In this document: one piece after another, positions 18,104 through 26,632 of the stretch
Layout: each line of letters opens with the position of its first letter
Position numbering within the stretch: position 1 is the stretch's first letter
From: JBCDCP01 sp039181495
GTDB lineage: Bacteria > Pseudomonadota > Alphaproteobacteria > Rhizobiales > Tepidamorphaceae
Reading direction: 5' to 3'
DNA length: 35,941 nt
NCBI GenBank assembly: GCA_039181495.1
Contig: JBCDCP010000010.1
Location: forward strand, 1 to 35,941
The notes under the pieces: model-generated
What the model was told of the DNA's origin: nothing
Seen by the model: the letters and a program-made list of their open reading frames with translations, nothing else
The model's database searches: none
Position numbers and translations under genes: made by a program

Positions 18104-19912
18104 TCAAAGCCTCATTGGACCATCTTCGAGGACTGCGAAGAGCTCCGGGCCCAGCTGCTCGAAATTGCCAGTGTTCGGGTCCCGAAAGAACAATGCATCA
18201 TCGACTTTCTGCGGATCGAATCCCTCGTTGCGAAGATCGACCTTTTTGATCTTGAACGTGCCCGTGAGCTCAATCTCCGAGCGCAGCCTGAGAAACAATG
18301 GACGCGCATAAGCCGGCAATTCGGTATCGATGTGCTGCTGGAAAGCCACCAGATCGAGGTTGCCATCGGCCACGACGGCGGCCATGCCGGCGCGCCCGTT
18401 GTGACCCTTGACCTCAACGCCGTAGACATTGACCTCACGCAGCCCCGGGAAGCCGCTGATCGCTTCTTCCACCTCGTTCGTTGACACGTTCTCGCCCTTC
18501 CATCGGAAGGTATCGCCGATCCGGTCAATGAAGTAGAAATAGCCTAGTGCATCCTTGCGCATCAGATCGCCGGTGCGGAACCACGAATCGCCTTCTTCGA
18601 ACACATCCCGCATGATCTTCTTTTCGGTCGCTTCCCGATCGCAATAGCCATCAAAACGCTGTGCCGGCTTGGACGGGTCGATGAGAATCTGGCCGATCGC
18701 TTCGCCCACTTCATCAGGCGCGCATTCGATCGCGCGCCCGTTCTGGTCCCGCACCGGCATCTGGCTGTTCATGTCAAAGCGCACGATCTTGGTCGGGAAC
18801 TTGTGCTTCAGCCAGGCCGGTATCCGGCCCACCGAGCCAGGTTTGCCATCCATGTTGAACAGCGTGACGTTGCCTTCGGTGGCCGCGTACCATTCGACGA
18901 TCCGAGGGATCTGAAAACGTTCCTTGAAGTCCATCCAGATGTCGGGGCGCAGGCCGTTTCCATTGCAGAAGCGCAGCTGGTGTTTGGTCTCATTCGGATT
19001 GTGTGGCGCGTTCAGGAGGTAGCGGCACAACTCGCCGATATACTGAAAGGCCGTGCACTCATATTCGACAATATCATCCCAGAACTTCGAGGCAGAGAAC
19101 CTGTCGCGCACCACCACCGAGCCGCCCACCGTCAGCGTGATGCCAACAGCGAGCACCCCGCCAGCGGTATGATAGAGCGGCTGCGCAACATAAATGCGGT
19201 CATCGGCTCGCGCGTTACAGACTGCGGAAAAGCCGGCCATGATTGCCTGCACGCGATAGTGATTGATCACGGCTGCCTTCGGCAAGCCGGTCGTGCCGCT
19301 GGTGTAGATGTAGAGTGCCGGATCATCCGTGGTCAGCACAGGCAGATCGGCGTCCGGCAAAGTGCTGTCTGGTGTCGCGGCCAGGGCAGCATCGAGATCG
19401 AGCGCCGCCTCCGGATCCGGACCTGAACCGCCAGTTAGCCAGAGTGTTTTCTGCCCTTCCAAGTATCCTGCTGCACTGTCCCAGGCCGGCAGAAAACTGC
19501 GATGAAACAGGACGTTTCGCGCCGGGACGATGTTGATGCAATGGGCAAGCGAATGGCCTGTGAGATTGGTGTTGAGCAGTGCGGTGACACCGCCTGCCCG
19601 GGCAATGCCCATCCACACAGCGAGATATTCGGGGCAGTTGGCCATCATCAGGGCAACCGAGTCACCCTTGCGCACACCGGCTTCACGCGCCCAGCGGGCA
19701 TATTGATTGGCGCGGAGATTGAGCTGTTCGAATGTCAGCTTTTGCCCCTGGCCCAACAAGGCCGGCCGGCTCGTATGCTGTGCAGCCAGCTCATTGAGGA
19801 CGTCGGGGAAAGTGCGGGTTTTGTTTTTGGCAATCGGCGTGACGCGATTGAGCGTACGTAAAGCACCACGCAGATAGGCCAGCTCACTTCCGATACGCCC
19901 GAAGACAGACAT
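18104..19912 (-). CDS. FATP-type long-chain acyl-CoA synthetase
   Basis: An AMP-forming ligase of the fatty-acid-transport-protein (FATP/very-long-chain acyl-CoA synthetase) branch, 602 residues from ATG 19912. The AMP-binding motif IYTSGTTGLPKAAV starts near residue 202. The EWYAATEGNVTLFN segment and the hinge WFRTGDLMRKDALGYFYFID are characteristic of FATP relatives, as is the C-terminal VDLRNEGFDP. It is expected to activate long-chain fatty acids, coupled with uptake or beta-oxidation. ATG 19912 has GGAGG five bases upstream; ATG 19939 would add nine residues. The DUF924 gene follows directly. Confidence 0.92.
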   Translation of the reverse strand: MSVFGRIGSELAYLRGALRTLNRVTPIAKNKTRTFPDVLNELAAQHTSRPALLGQGQKLTFEQLNLRANQYARWAREAGVRKGDSVALMMANCPEYLAVWMGIARAGGVTALLNTNLTGHSLAHCINIVPARNVLFHRSFLPAWDSAAGYLEGQKTLWLTGGSGPDPEAALDLDAALAATPDSTLPDADLPVLTTDDPALYIYTSGTTGLPKAAVINHYRVQAIMAGFSAVCNARADDRIYVAQPLYHTAGGVLAVGITLTVGGSVVVRDRFSASKFWDDIVEYECTAFQYIGELCRYLLNAPHNPNETKHQLRFCNGNGLRPDIWMDFKERFQIPRIVEWYAATEGNVTLFNMDGKPGSVGRIPAWLKHKFPTKIVRFDMNSQMPVRDQNGRAIECAPDEVGEAIGQILIDPSKPAQRFDGYCDREATEKKIMRDVFEEGDSWFRTGDLMRKDALGYFYFIDRIGDTFRWKGENVSTNEVEEAISGFPGLREVNVYGVEVKGHNGRAGMAAVVADGNLDLVAFQQHIDTELPAYARPLFLRLRSEIELTGTFKIKKVDLRNEGFDPQKVDDALFFRDPNTGNFEQLGPELFAVLEDGPMRL

Positions 19913-20056
19913 ACGCTCCTCCCGACCGGTTGCGGCCATGGTCCCGTTCTGCGCAAATGGTCGTGCAGCAGGGCTTCTGGCTACTATTGGTACCCGGGCG
20001 GTTTCATCGTTACAAGAAGCGCCGATCGAGGCAGCTAGAAATCAAGAAGGCATGCC

Positions 20057-20338
20057 ATGTCCGACAGCTCCAGCCAGATCACCAGCAAGGGCTCTGACGC
20101 AACGGCACTACCTGCACCGGACACCGTCCTGGATGTGACCGGGCTGCTCTGCCCGCTGCCTGTGCTCAAGGCGCGGAAATCGCTGTCGGCGATGCAGGGC
20201 GGTGAGGTGCTGCAGGTCAACGCGACCGATCCTGCGGCCGTCATCGACATTCCGCACTTCTGTCAGGAAACCGGCCACAGGCTCGCTGCGCAGGACCAGC
20301 AGGGCGACTTATATCGCTTCTGGATTGTTCACCGTTAG
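20057..20338 (+). CDS. TusA/SirA-family sulfur-carrier protein
   Basis: A 93-residue protein with the TusA fold. The signature LLCPLPVLKARK holds the active cysteine C32 in the CPxP motif, followed by the family's beta-strand GEVLQVNATDPAAVIDIPHFC and a terminal RFWIVHR strand. TusA proteins relay persulfide sulfur for thiouridine tRNA modification or other sulfur metabolism. A roughly 24-residue Ser/Thr-rich N-terminal extension precedes the fold. ATG 20057 has AAGAAGG six bases upstream. It stands alone, between divergent (ligase) and convergent (carboxypeptidase) neighbours, so its sulfur donor and acceptor cannot be inferred from context. Confidence 0.88.
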   Translation: MSDSSSQITSKGSDATALPAPDTVLDVTGLLCPLPVLKARKSLSAMQGGEVLQVNATDPAAVIDIPHFCQETGHRLAAQDQQGDLYRFWIVHR

Positions 20339-20405
20339 GACGCAGGACAAGAACACCGGCGCAGTTTCTGAATTCTCAGGAACTCGGCGACCGTATCGAA
20401 ACCGT

Positions 20406-21758
20406 CTACTGGCTGTTCAATCCGAGACTTCCGCGCAACACGCGAGAGGGTGGCAGCGGTGCTACATCCGACCATGTTCCAGTCTGCGGATCACGGACAC
20501 GGATCGCGTTCGACGGTGGCGGTGGCTGGGTCGTGATCGCCTGGGAAGCATCGACAGTCGTCGCAGCGGGATTGCGCCGCGGTGGCAAAGGCGGTGCTTC
20601 GGGTAGCCGTGCGGCCACAGAAGATATTCTCGGCAGCACGCCATTGGCATCCACTGGCGGGCCGATATTGGCCGGTCCTGATAATAGGCTTGCAAGCGTT
20701 GATTGCGCCTGGGCAACGCCGGAAACCTGCGTGCTGCTGCCGCCGGCTGGATCGACCACCGGTTGCCGGGTCTGAACCACGACCGACTCAGCCTCACGGC
20801 GGAAGCCAAACGACGCGATATGTTCGGGAATCGGCACACGTTGCGATGATGGTCGACAGATATGGGGCCGCATATCGTGTGGCGGACGACCGGTGCCAAT
20901 ATAAGAATCTACCGCCGGACGGTTGCGTCCGCCGGTCAGCCGGGCCAGCCCGCCGGAGTTGCGGAACCCCATATCGAGCAGTTCAGCGGCAACCAGGGCG
21001 CGTTCGCCGCCGTTTCTTGCGCCAAGGACAACCGCAACCAACTGACGTCCGTTTCGGTTAGCAGCGGCGACAAGATTGAACGCGCCGGCACAGATATAGC
21101 CCGTCTTCATGCCGTTCGCGCCGGGGTAGCGCCCGATGAGCCTGTTGTGCGTCCGCATCACGCGATTGCCGACCTTGATCGACCCCAGGGCGTAAATCTC
21201 ATTGTAGCGCCGGTGATCGCGAAGCAGAGCGCGCGCCAGGACAGCCATGTCGCGGGCCGTGGTTACCTGCTGAGGGTGGTGCAGGCCGTGCGGGTTGTAG
21301 AATCGCGTTCCGTTCATTCCAAGCCGGCGGGCAGCAGCGTTCATCTCGGCAACGAATGCGGCTTCACTGCCACTGATAGATTCGCCAATCGCAACTGACA
21401 CATCGTTGGCGGACTTCACCATGATGATTTTCAGAGCGGCCCACAGCGTGATGCGGGTGCCGACGGGAAAACCCATCTTGCTCGGGGGATGGCTCAGCGC
21501 GTATTCGGAGATTGTGACAGGCGAATCGAGAGTTGCCCGACCAGCTTCGATCGCCTCGAAGGCGACATAAGCCGTCATCAGTTTGGTAATGGATGCCGGG
21601 TGCCACTGGTCGAAAGCACGGTGTGCAAACAGCACGCGACCCGATTGCGCATCAACGACAATTGCCGGTCCGGCCTTTGCGGATTGCACGCCAAAGACCG
21701 TCAAAGACGCCAAAACGACAAGGCCAAGAATAGCCAAAGCGTTGGAAAGACGCTGCAT
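20406..21758 (-). CDS. D-alanyl-D-alanine carboxypeptidase (DacA/PBP5-like)
   Basis: A 450-residue secreted penicillin-binding protein that trims the terminal D-Ala from peptidoglycan stem peptides. The N terminus is a signal peptide ending around SAKA-G. The three serine-peptidase motifs are present: S56-x-x-K59 (SITK), S116-x-N118 (SAN) and K218-T-G (KTG). The C terminus beyond about residue 265 is not the usual PBP5 beta domain. It is a long Pro/Arg/Ser-rich low-complexity tail, with possible membrane or wall association unknown. ATG 21758 fits the signal peptide. It converges on the TusA-like gene. Confidence 0.92.
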   Translation of the reverse strand: MQRLSNALAILGLVVLASLTVFGVQSAKAGPAIVVDAQSGRVLFAHRAFDQWHPASITKLMTAYVAFEAIEAGRATLDSPVTISEYALSHPPSKMGFPVGTRITLWAALKIIMVKSANDVSVAIGESISGSEAAFVAEMNAAARRLGMNGTRFYNPHGLHHPQQVTTARDMAVLARALLRDHRRYNEIYALGSIKVGNRVMRTHNRLIGRYPGANGMKTGYICAGAFNLVAAANRNGRQLVAVVLGARNGGERALVAAELLDMGFRNSGGLARLTGGRNRPAVDSYIGTGRPPHDMRPHICRPSSQRVPIPEHIASFGFRREAESVVVQTRQPVVDPAGGSSTQVSGVAQAQSTLASLLSGPANIGPPVDANGVLPRISSVAARLPEAPPLPPRRNPAATTVDASQAITTQPPPPSNAIRVRDPQTGTWSDVAPLPPSRVLRGSLGLNSQ

Positions 21759-21972
21759 TGCGTTGACCCAGCCCGCCCGGTTTCATGCACAAAAAGTCAC
21801 GGAAGCCTCATGTACCCGCCACCGCGGACAGATACATTTCCGCAAGCTACTTACCGCGTAATAGTTCATCGAAAAAGGGGGGTCGGGCAAAACTCGAAGT
21901 GATGGTGGTTAACGGCAACACAGCCGCGGGCAGACAATCCAAACACTTGATTCGATCTGCGGCGACGCTGTG

Positions 21973-23667
21973 CTAGGCGTTCATCCACTGCTGCGTGTCC
22001 GCGCCGCTGGTATCGTTCGACGCACGGAAGGTATCGACATCCAGCGGGATCCGGAATGCGAGCTCATTGCGGCTGGGGTCTGCCGGATCAGCAGTGCGCA
22101 ACAGCCGCCCACCACCGGCGGGTAGCATTCGGCTCAGCCCGGCGATGAGCAACGGCACATCCCCGACTTCGGCCGACATTGTTGTTGGGCCGGTCTCGTG
22201 ACCTTCGACGGCACGGATAATGATATCCAGATCGGCATCGCCTGAGATTGCCGACGTTACGGTGATCAGCACATCATCCTGCCCGACAGAACGCCTGTGC
22301 ACCACGGTCAGTGCATTGTTCACGATCTTCTTCATCTGCTGCGGACATCCGATCGTTGGTGGCAGAGCGGTATGTCTGAGATCGCCCTTCTGCATCACGT
22401 TGTTGGTGACGTTTTCCTTGAACCAGGCGTTGACCAACTCTTCCGGCATCAACGTGATACGCATTTTGGGTGGCTGCGTTTCTTTGGCATCAAGCAAGAC
22501 AAGACAGGACTCGAAGAGTTGCCTGTATTCGTTCATGCGGTGTCGCGCCTGGCCGAGATCGACCTCGACTCGTTCGCGGTTACGGCGCTCACGCCGCATG
22601 TCCTTGACCAGTTGTTCCACGTTCGTCAGCACGATGAAATTGCCGCGGGTGGTCCCGTCGGCGCGGTGGATCGTGTCACCGGAAATCAGGCACGGTATGA
22701 AGGTTCCATCGACGACGGCATCGCCGCTGACTGAATAGCGTCCCCGGGCAAACATCTTTTGCGGCGACCGCAGATATCCGCCGATGTGAATCAGTTTGTT
22801 CTGCTCGCGCGCTGCAAGCTCTTCGAATGTCTCGACATCGAACAAGGACAGGGCTTCCCGGTTGGCATCGACCAGCTTGCCCTGGTCCGAATAGATCAGC
22901 ATCGCTGGACCGGTGTGTTCAAATACGATCGCACGTTGAGCGCGCTCATCGTCGTAACTGGCTGTCAGTCCGCGAAGCAATGCGTCAATTTCCGCTCCAA
23001 CCAGATCCATCTCGGTACCCATTTGGATACCGACCAGATGATCCTCGGCACTGCTCGGTTTTTCATTGGCATTGTACAGTGCGCGGCGGATTCGCTGGAT
23101 GGGTGCAATGGCAAACCATCCAATGGCCATAGCCATGATCACGACAGCGATAAGCGCAACCACAACACCCTGCATGAGCGTCTGCTTGGTGTTCTCCAGA
23201 AGTGACGCGTGGGCGTTCTTCGCATTGAGCTGCAACAACACACCATGGGGAATGCCAAGGGTCTCAGGCGAAAGATAGACCTCATACAGGCGTCGGGCGT
23301 TATCGTAGCGCCAAGCCTGGCCACGTAGAGTAGCCATTTGCCATGTCAGCTTCGGACGCTGGCCGAATGGAACGACATCCTCGCCGATCGCATCGACGAA
23401 AACCCCGCCACGGATATTGGTCGCAAAGAGCAGGTTCTCACCAACATCAACCAGGGTCTCGTTGTCGGGAAATTTGCGCCGGTCGATGGCACTGGTGAGA
23501 TAGGCGCGCGCTGTATCACGCAGGCCCTCAAACATGTCCGCACGCCCCTTCTGGTAGTTCGAGACGGCGAGAGAGAGTTCGGAAATGACAAGCACGCATA
23601 ACGCCACAAGTGCGATGCGCCGACACAGCGGGCTGCGCCACGGCGGATCACGCATCAGGTCGGACAT
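21973..23667 (-). CDS. Membrane PAS sensor with degenerate kinase-like C terminus
   Basis: A 564-residue signalling protein. TM1 is near residues 17-36, a periplasmic sensor of about 130 residues follows, and TM2 lies near 167-188. A short HAMP-like connector leads to a PAS domain from about 245 to 350 (AIVFEHTGPAMLIYSDQGKLVDANREALSLF). A coiled coil around 350-385 precedes a C-terminal segment resembling an HATPase_c fold: CPQQMKKIVNNALTVVH looks like an N box and the AGLSRMLPAGGGRL region like the end of the ATPase. I find no HisKA H box with a phosphorylatable histidine and no clear G1/G2 boxes. ATG 23667 has a purine-rich stretch upstream; TTG 23685 is an alternative. Ligand and output are unknown. 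Confidence 0.7.
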   Translation of the reverse strand: MSDLMRDPPWRSPLCRRIALVALCVLVISELSLAVSNYQKGRADMFEGLRDTARAYLTSAIDRRKFPDNETLVDVGENLLFATNIRGGVFVDAIGEDVVPFGQRPKLTWQMATLRGQAWRYDNARRLYEVYLSPETLGIPHGVLLQLNAKNAHASLLENTKQTLMQGVVVALIAVVIMAMAIGWFAIAPIQRIRRALYNANEKPSSAEDHLVGIQMGTEMDLVGAEIDALLRGLTASYDDERAQRAIVFEHTGPAMLIYSDQGKLVDANREALSLFDVETFEELAAREQNKLIHIGGYLRSPQKMFARGRYSVSGDAVVDGTFIPCLISGDTIHRADGTTRGNFIVLTNVEQLVKDMRRERRNRERVEVDLGQARHRMNEYRQLFESCLVLLDAKETQPPKMRITLMPEELVNAWFKENVTNNVMQKGDLRHTALPPTIGCPQQMKKIVNNALTVVHRRSVGQDDVLITVTSAISGDADLDIIIRAVEGHETGPTTMSAEVGDVPLLIAGLSRMLPAGGGRLLRTADPADPSRNELAFRIPLDVDTFRASNDTSGADTQQWMNA

Positions 23668-23913
23668 GGTCGAATTCTTCGACAAAGGCGTACCGCTGGA
23701 ACGTTGGCGGCTGAGTGGCCGGAATGTCGCAGGATGACGTGCGAGCGTTTATAGAGCTTTAACTATAACGCGATCGAAACAGTTGCCGAATGACGGAGTT
23801 TGCCCAGCGCTGAGGACGGATTTCACCTGGTCGTGAAACCGCGTGTGAAGAAGTGCACAGGCGTCCGGCGACTCAATGCCCATATCCGGTTCAGAACAAC
23901 AATGGAGGTTATC
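23668..23913. other. Intergenic region upstream of the small ORF
   Basis: About 245 bases between the sensor gene (minus strand) and the small plus-strand ORF at 23914. AT-rich around 23747-23769 with TATAAC at 23764-23769, a possible promoter element of uncertain direction. Nothing else is identified. Confidence 0.35.
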
Positions 23914-24084
23914 ATGGCTTCCAGGAATAACCGGAAACCAGACATCAGACCGAAGGGCGTTCGCATCGCCCATCCGGTCGTGCAGACCCGCGATCCCGCG
24001 ATCGAGAACATCCAGGATGTCCTGCGTGACAATCTTGATGTGACAACCGGACATGTGTCCGGCCCGCTGGCATTGCTGGTTTAG
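23914..24084 (+). CDS. Small 56-residue protein of unknown function
   Basis: ATG 23914 follows a strong ribosome binding site (GGAGG, five bases upstream) and opens a 56-codon frame ending at TAG 24084. The translation begins MASRNNRKPDIRPKGVRIAH, basic at first, then acidic (RDPAIENIQDVLRDNLDV), and ends hydrophobic (GPLALLV). A strong terminator begins 40 bases after the stop. I do not recognise a family, and it has no obvious signal peptide or membrane span. The matched start and end signals make it a likely real gene, on a transcript separate from the SOS operon that follows. Confidence 0.6.
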   Translation: MASRNNRKPDIRPKGVRIAHPVVQTRDPAIENIQDVLRDNLDVTTGHVSGPLALLV

Positions 24085-24123
24085 ACGCAATCGTAGAACA
24101 CGCTCTGAAATTTGTTCACGCAA

Positions 24124-24161
24124 TGCGCCCCGTCCGAAAGGCCGGGGGCGCAAGTGTTTTT
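24124..24161 (+). terminator. Intrinsic terminator after the small ORF
   Basis: An eight-base-pair stem (TGCGCCCC 24124-24131 with GGGGCGCA 24145-24152) continues after an internal bulge into a CC/GG pair closed by a GAAA tetraloop (24136-24139). A run of five T follows at 24157-24161. It separates the small ORF from the SOS operon. Confidence 0.85.
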
Positions 24162-24250
24162 GGTCCCGCTTACTGAGTTTATAAGACAGACACCCTGTGG
24201 CCGTGGGGACTGCCGGCTTCGCGGGGGGCATTACTGAAAGACAGTGCCGA

Positions 24251-24278
24251 TTGACTCTTCTCTTGGGTCGACGATAAT
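24251..24278 (+). promoter_or_regulatory. Sigma-70-type promoter of imuA-imuB-dnaE2
   Basis: TTGACT (24251-24256) and GATAAT (24273-24278) are close to consensus -35 and -10 elements with a 16-base spacer. The predicted transcription start near 24285 lies inside the LexA box and leaves a leader of only about 20 bases before imuA. Confidence 0.75.
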
Positions 24279-24280
24279 TA

Positions 24281-24295
24281 GAACAAAAAGCGAAC
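24281..24295 (+). promoter_or_regulatory. LexA (SOS) operator upstream of imuA
   Basis: GAAC at 24281-24284, seven bases, then GAAC at 24292-24295. GAAC-N7-GAAC is the reverse complement of the established alphaproteobacterial LexA box GTTC-N7-GTTC. It starts three bases after the -10 element and covers the likely transcription start, the position expected for repression. ImuA-ImuB-DnaE2 cassettes are LexA targets in other bacteria. Confidence 0.88.
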
Positions 24296-24306
24296 AAAAT
24301 GATCCC

Positions 24307-25176
24307 ATGACCTATAATACAAATACGGCATTGCATCATCTTCGGTATCAGCTGAAAGCGCTGGAACAACGCTGGCAGCAGGAATGCCGTACGTGCGGAG
24401 ACACGGTCGATGACAGATATGCTGACGCCATTCCATTGGGAATCGAGAAAGTCGACCAAGCGCTGAAAGGCGGCCTTCTCCCAGGCGCACTGCATGAGGC
24501 ATGGACGGCTTCAACAGTCGAAATGCCCGCACTTAGCGGTTTTGGCGGCGCCATCGCACAATTGCTTCACACCCGCCTGAAACAGCCCATCATCTGGGTG
24601 CGGCAAAGTAAGGCAGAAACCGAAGCGGGGCTGCTTTACGCGCCGGGTCTGATCAGTTTCGGCCTCGACCCGGATCAACTGATCACGGTGCGCACAAAAA
24701 CATTCGCCGAACTTCTCGCTGCAGGTCTGGAGGCCGCACGTTGCAACGCCGTGGCGGCCGCGGTGATCGAAGCCTGGGACAACCAGGGAACACTCGACCT
24801 GACCGCCGCACGGCGATTGTCGCTGGCTGTCGAAAAATCCGGTGCAACCGCGATCATCCTGCGGGTCTGCCCCACACCGCCGCCAAGTTCGGCCATCACC
24901 CGCTGGCACATCGCTTCTGCCCCATCGCAAAGCCTTGCCGCCAACGCACCCGGCTACCCAGCTTTTGACATCACCCTGCAGCGCAACCGGAACGGCCATG
25001 CCGGACAGTGCTGGCGCGTGGAGTGGAACCATGACGACAAATGCTTGCAGCAGGCCAAGCCGCTATCTCGGTCTGGTATTTCCGTTTCTGAGCGCGGATC
25101 GTCTGAGGCGGGAGACAGACACGCAGTCCAGCGCCACCACCAGTTCTACGGCCAACGCGCCCGTATGTCTGGTTGA
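24307..25176 (+). CDS. imuA: ImuA, RecA-like component of the SOS mutasome
   Basis: A RecA-like protein of about 289 residues that works with ImuB and DnaE2 in SOS-induced error-prone translesion synthesis. The family segment IPLGIEKVDQALKGGLLPGALHEAW appears early; no intact Walker A P-loop is seen. ATG 24307 lies 12 bases after the LexA box and has no clear Shine-Dalgarno sequence, consistent with a very short leader. An upstream in-frame GTG at 24244 precedes the predicted transcription start and is rejected. The last 49 or so codons overlap the beginning of imuB out of frame, so the ImuA C-terminal tail (from about LQQAKPLSRSGIS) is encoded on top of ImuB. Confidence 0.9.
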   Translation: MTYNTNTALHHLRYQLKALEQRWQQECRTCGDTVDDRYADAIPLGIEKVDQALKGGLLPGALHEAWTASTVEMPALSGFGGAIAQLLHTRLKQPIIWVRQSKAETEAGLLYAPGLISFGLDPDQLITVRTKTFAELLAAGLEAARCNAVAAAVIEAWDNQGTLDLTAARRLSLAVEKSGATAIILRVCPTPPPSSAITRWHIASAPSQSLAANAPGYPAFDITLQRNRNGHAGQCWRVEWNHDDKCLQQAKPLSRSGISVSERGSSEAGDRHAVQRHHQFYGQRARMSG

Positions 25177-26632
25177 GAAACGCAGCAACGCCATGCGGCT
25201 GGCCGCGGTCAGCGCCGAAGCAGCAGCACTTGGTCTCAGCCCCGGCCTGACACTGGCCGATGCACATGTCCGGGTGCCACAGCTTCACGCCATCGACATG
25301 GATCGGAATGCCGACCGGGCCTGGCTCGAGCAGATTGCGGATTTCTGCGATCGCTACACGCCGCTTGTCGCTATCGAAAGCGACGATACGCTGATCCTCG
25401 ATATCACCGGCTGTGCCCACCTGTTCGGCGGTGAACAGGCGATGCGCAATGACGTCATGGCGCGCCTCACTTCCGTTGCACCGCATCTCCGAGCATGCAT
25501 CGCCGGTACGCCGCAATCCGCCTCGGCGCAGGCCCGCTACGGTACAATTGACATCATCGCACCGGGTGAAAATTCACGGGCTGCGAGCCCTTTGCCGGTC
25601 TCAGCACTTGGCATCGACAAAGAGATCGTGATCGCCCTATGCCGGGCAGGCCTGAAGACCGTAGGTGACCTTGCCCTTCGCCCGCGCGGGCCGCTGGCCG
25701 CACGGTTTGGCCCAGACATTCTGGACCGCCTGGCCCGCATACTTGGCGAAGAGGACATCGCGATTACGCCACGCCGGGCGCCACCGCCCTGCTCTGTGGA
25801 GCGCCGCTTCGCTGAACCGATCGGCAACACCGATGATGTGCTTGGCATTCTCGGCCATCTCCTTGGTGAGGCGGCTAAGACGCTTGAAAGACGCGGCAGC
25901 GGCGGACGCATCTTCATTGCCAGCTTTTTCAGAGTGGATGGCCATGTGGCACGGATCCAGGTGGAAACGGCGCGCCCCGCACGTGATGCCGATGCCATGA
26001 TGCGGCTGTTCCAGGAACGGATCGACGCGCTCAGCCATCCGCTCGATGCCGGCTTTGGCTATGATCTCGTCCGCCTGTCAGTGCCAGTGATCGAGCCGCT
26101 CAAGCCGGCCCAGCGCAGTCTTGACGGCCAGACCGTCCAGCAGGACCAGGTCATTGCCCTGATCGACCGGCTCGGAGCAAGACTGGGACAGGCTTCAGTG
26201 CAGCGGCTCATGGTCTGTGATTCACACATCCCTGAGCGCGCTGCCTGCGCCATACCAGCGGCTCTCGCACCCCAGACCATCCCCAAACTCAAGTCTGAAT
26301 CTGTATTCCAGCCGGTGCCCGACAGGCTGCCGCCTCGGCCGCTGCATCTGTTCGCCCAGCCTCAGCCCGTCGAAACACTGGCCGAAGTGCCCGATGGGCC
26401 GCCTGTACGGTTCCGCTGGCGCAAGGTTCTGCATGAGGTGGTGAAGGCCGAAGGGCCTGAACGCATTGCGCCCGAATGGTGGCAAAGCCTGGATCCCGAC
26501 GAGACAGGCCGCACACGTGATTATTTCCGCGTTGAAGACCGCCACGGTCACCGCTTCTGGCTGTTTCGCGAGGGTTTGTATGGACAGGAAACACGTGACC
26601 CGCGCTGGTTCCTGCATGGGCTGTTTCCGTGA
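25031..26632 (+). CDS. imuB: ImuB, catalytically degenerate Y-family polymerase homologue
   Basis: The scaffold of the mutasome: a Y-family polymerase fold that binds DnaE2 and the beta clamp but is thought not to polymerise. 533 residues from ATG 25031, which has GGAG seven bases upstream; the frame is open further upstream but that part is imuA shadow. The start RYLGLVFPFLSADRLRRE replaces the acidic DxD-type N terminus of active DinB. LVEKRSNAMRLAAVSAEAAALGLSPGLTLADA follows. The C-terminal RFRWRKVLHEVVKAEGPERIAPEWW to DPRWFLHGLFP is typical. It overlaps imuA by 146 bases and dnaE2 by four (GTGA). Confidence 0.93.
   Translation: MTTNACSRPSRYLGLVFPFLSADRLRRETDTQSSATTSSTANAPVCLVEKRSNAMRLAAVSAEAAALGLSPGLTLADAHVRVPQLHAIDMDRNADRAWLEQIADFCDRYTPLVAIESDDTLILDITGCAHLFGGEQAMRNDVMARLTSVAPHLRACIAGTPQSASAQARYGTIDIIAPGENSRAASPLPVSALGIDKEIVIALCRAGLKTVGDLALRPRGPLAARFGPDILDRLARILGEEDIAITPRRAPPPCSVERRFAEPIGNTDDVLGILGHLLGEAAKTLERRGSGGRIFIASFFRVDGHVARIQVETARPARDADAMMRLFQERIDALSHPLDAGFGYDLVRLSVPVIEPLKPAQRSLDGQTVQQDQVIALIDRLGARLGQASVQRLMVCDSHIPERAACAIPAALAPQTIPKLKSESVFQPVPDRLPPRPLHLFAQPQPVETLAEVPDGPPVRFRWRKVLHEVVKAEGPERIAPEWWQSLDPDETGRTRDYFRVEDRHGHRFWLFREGLYGQETRDPRWFLHGLFP

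Noticed and set aside
21785..21976. 63-codon open frame between the D,D-carboxypeptidase and sensor genes
   Set aside because: No ribosome binding site, and the end overlaps the sensor gene stop; composition unlike a real protein.
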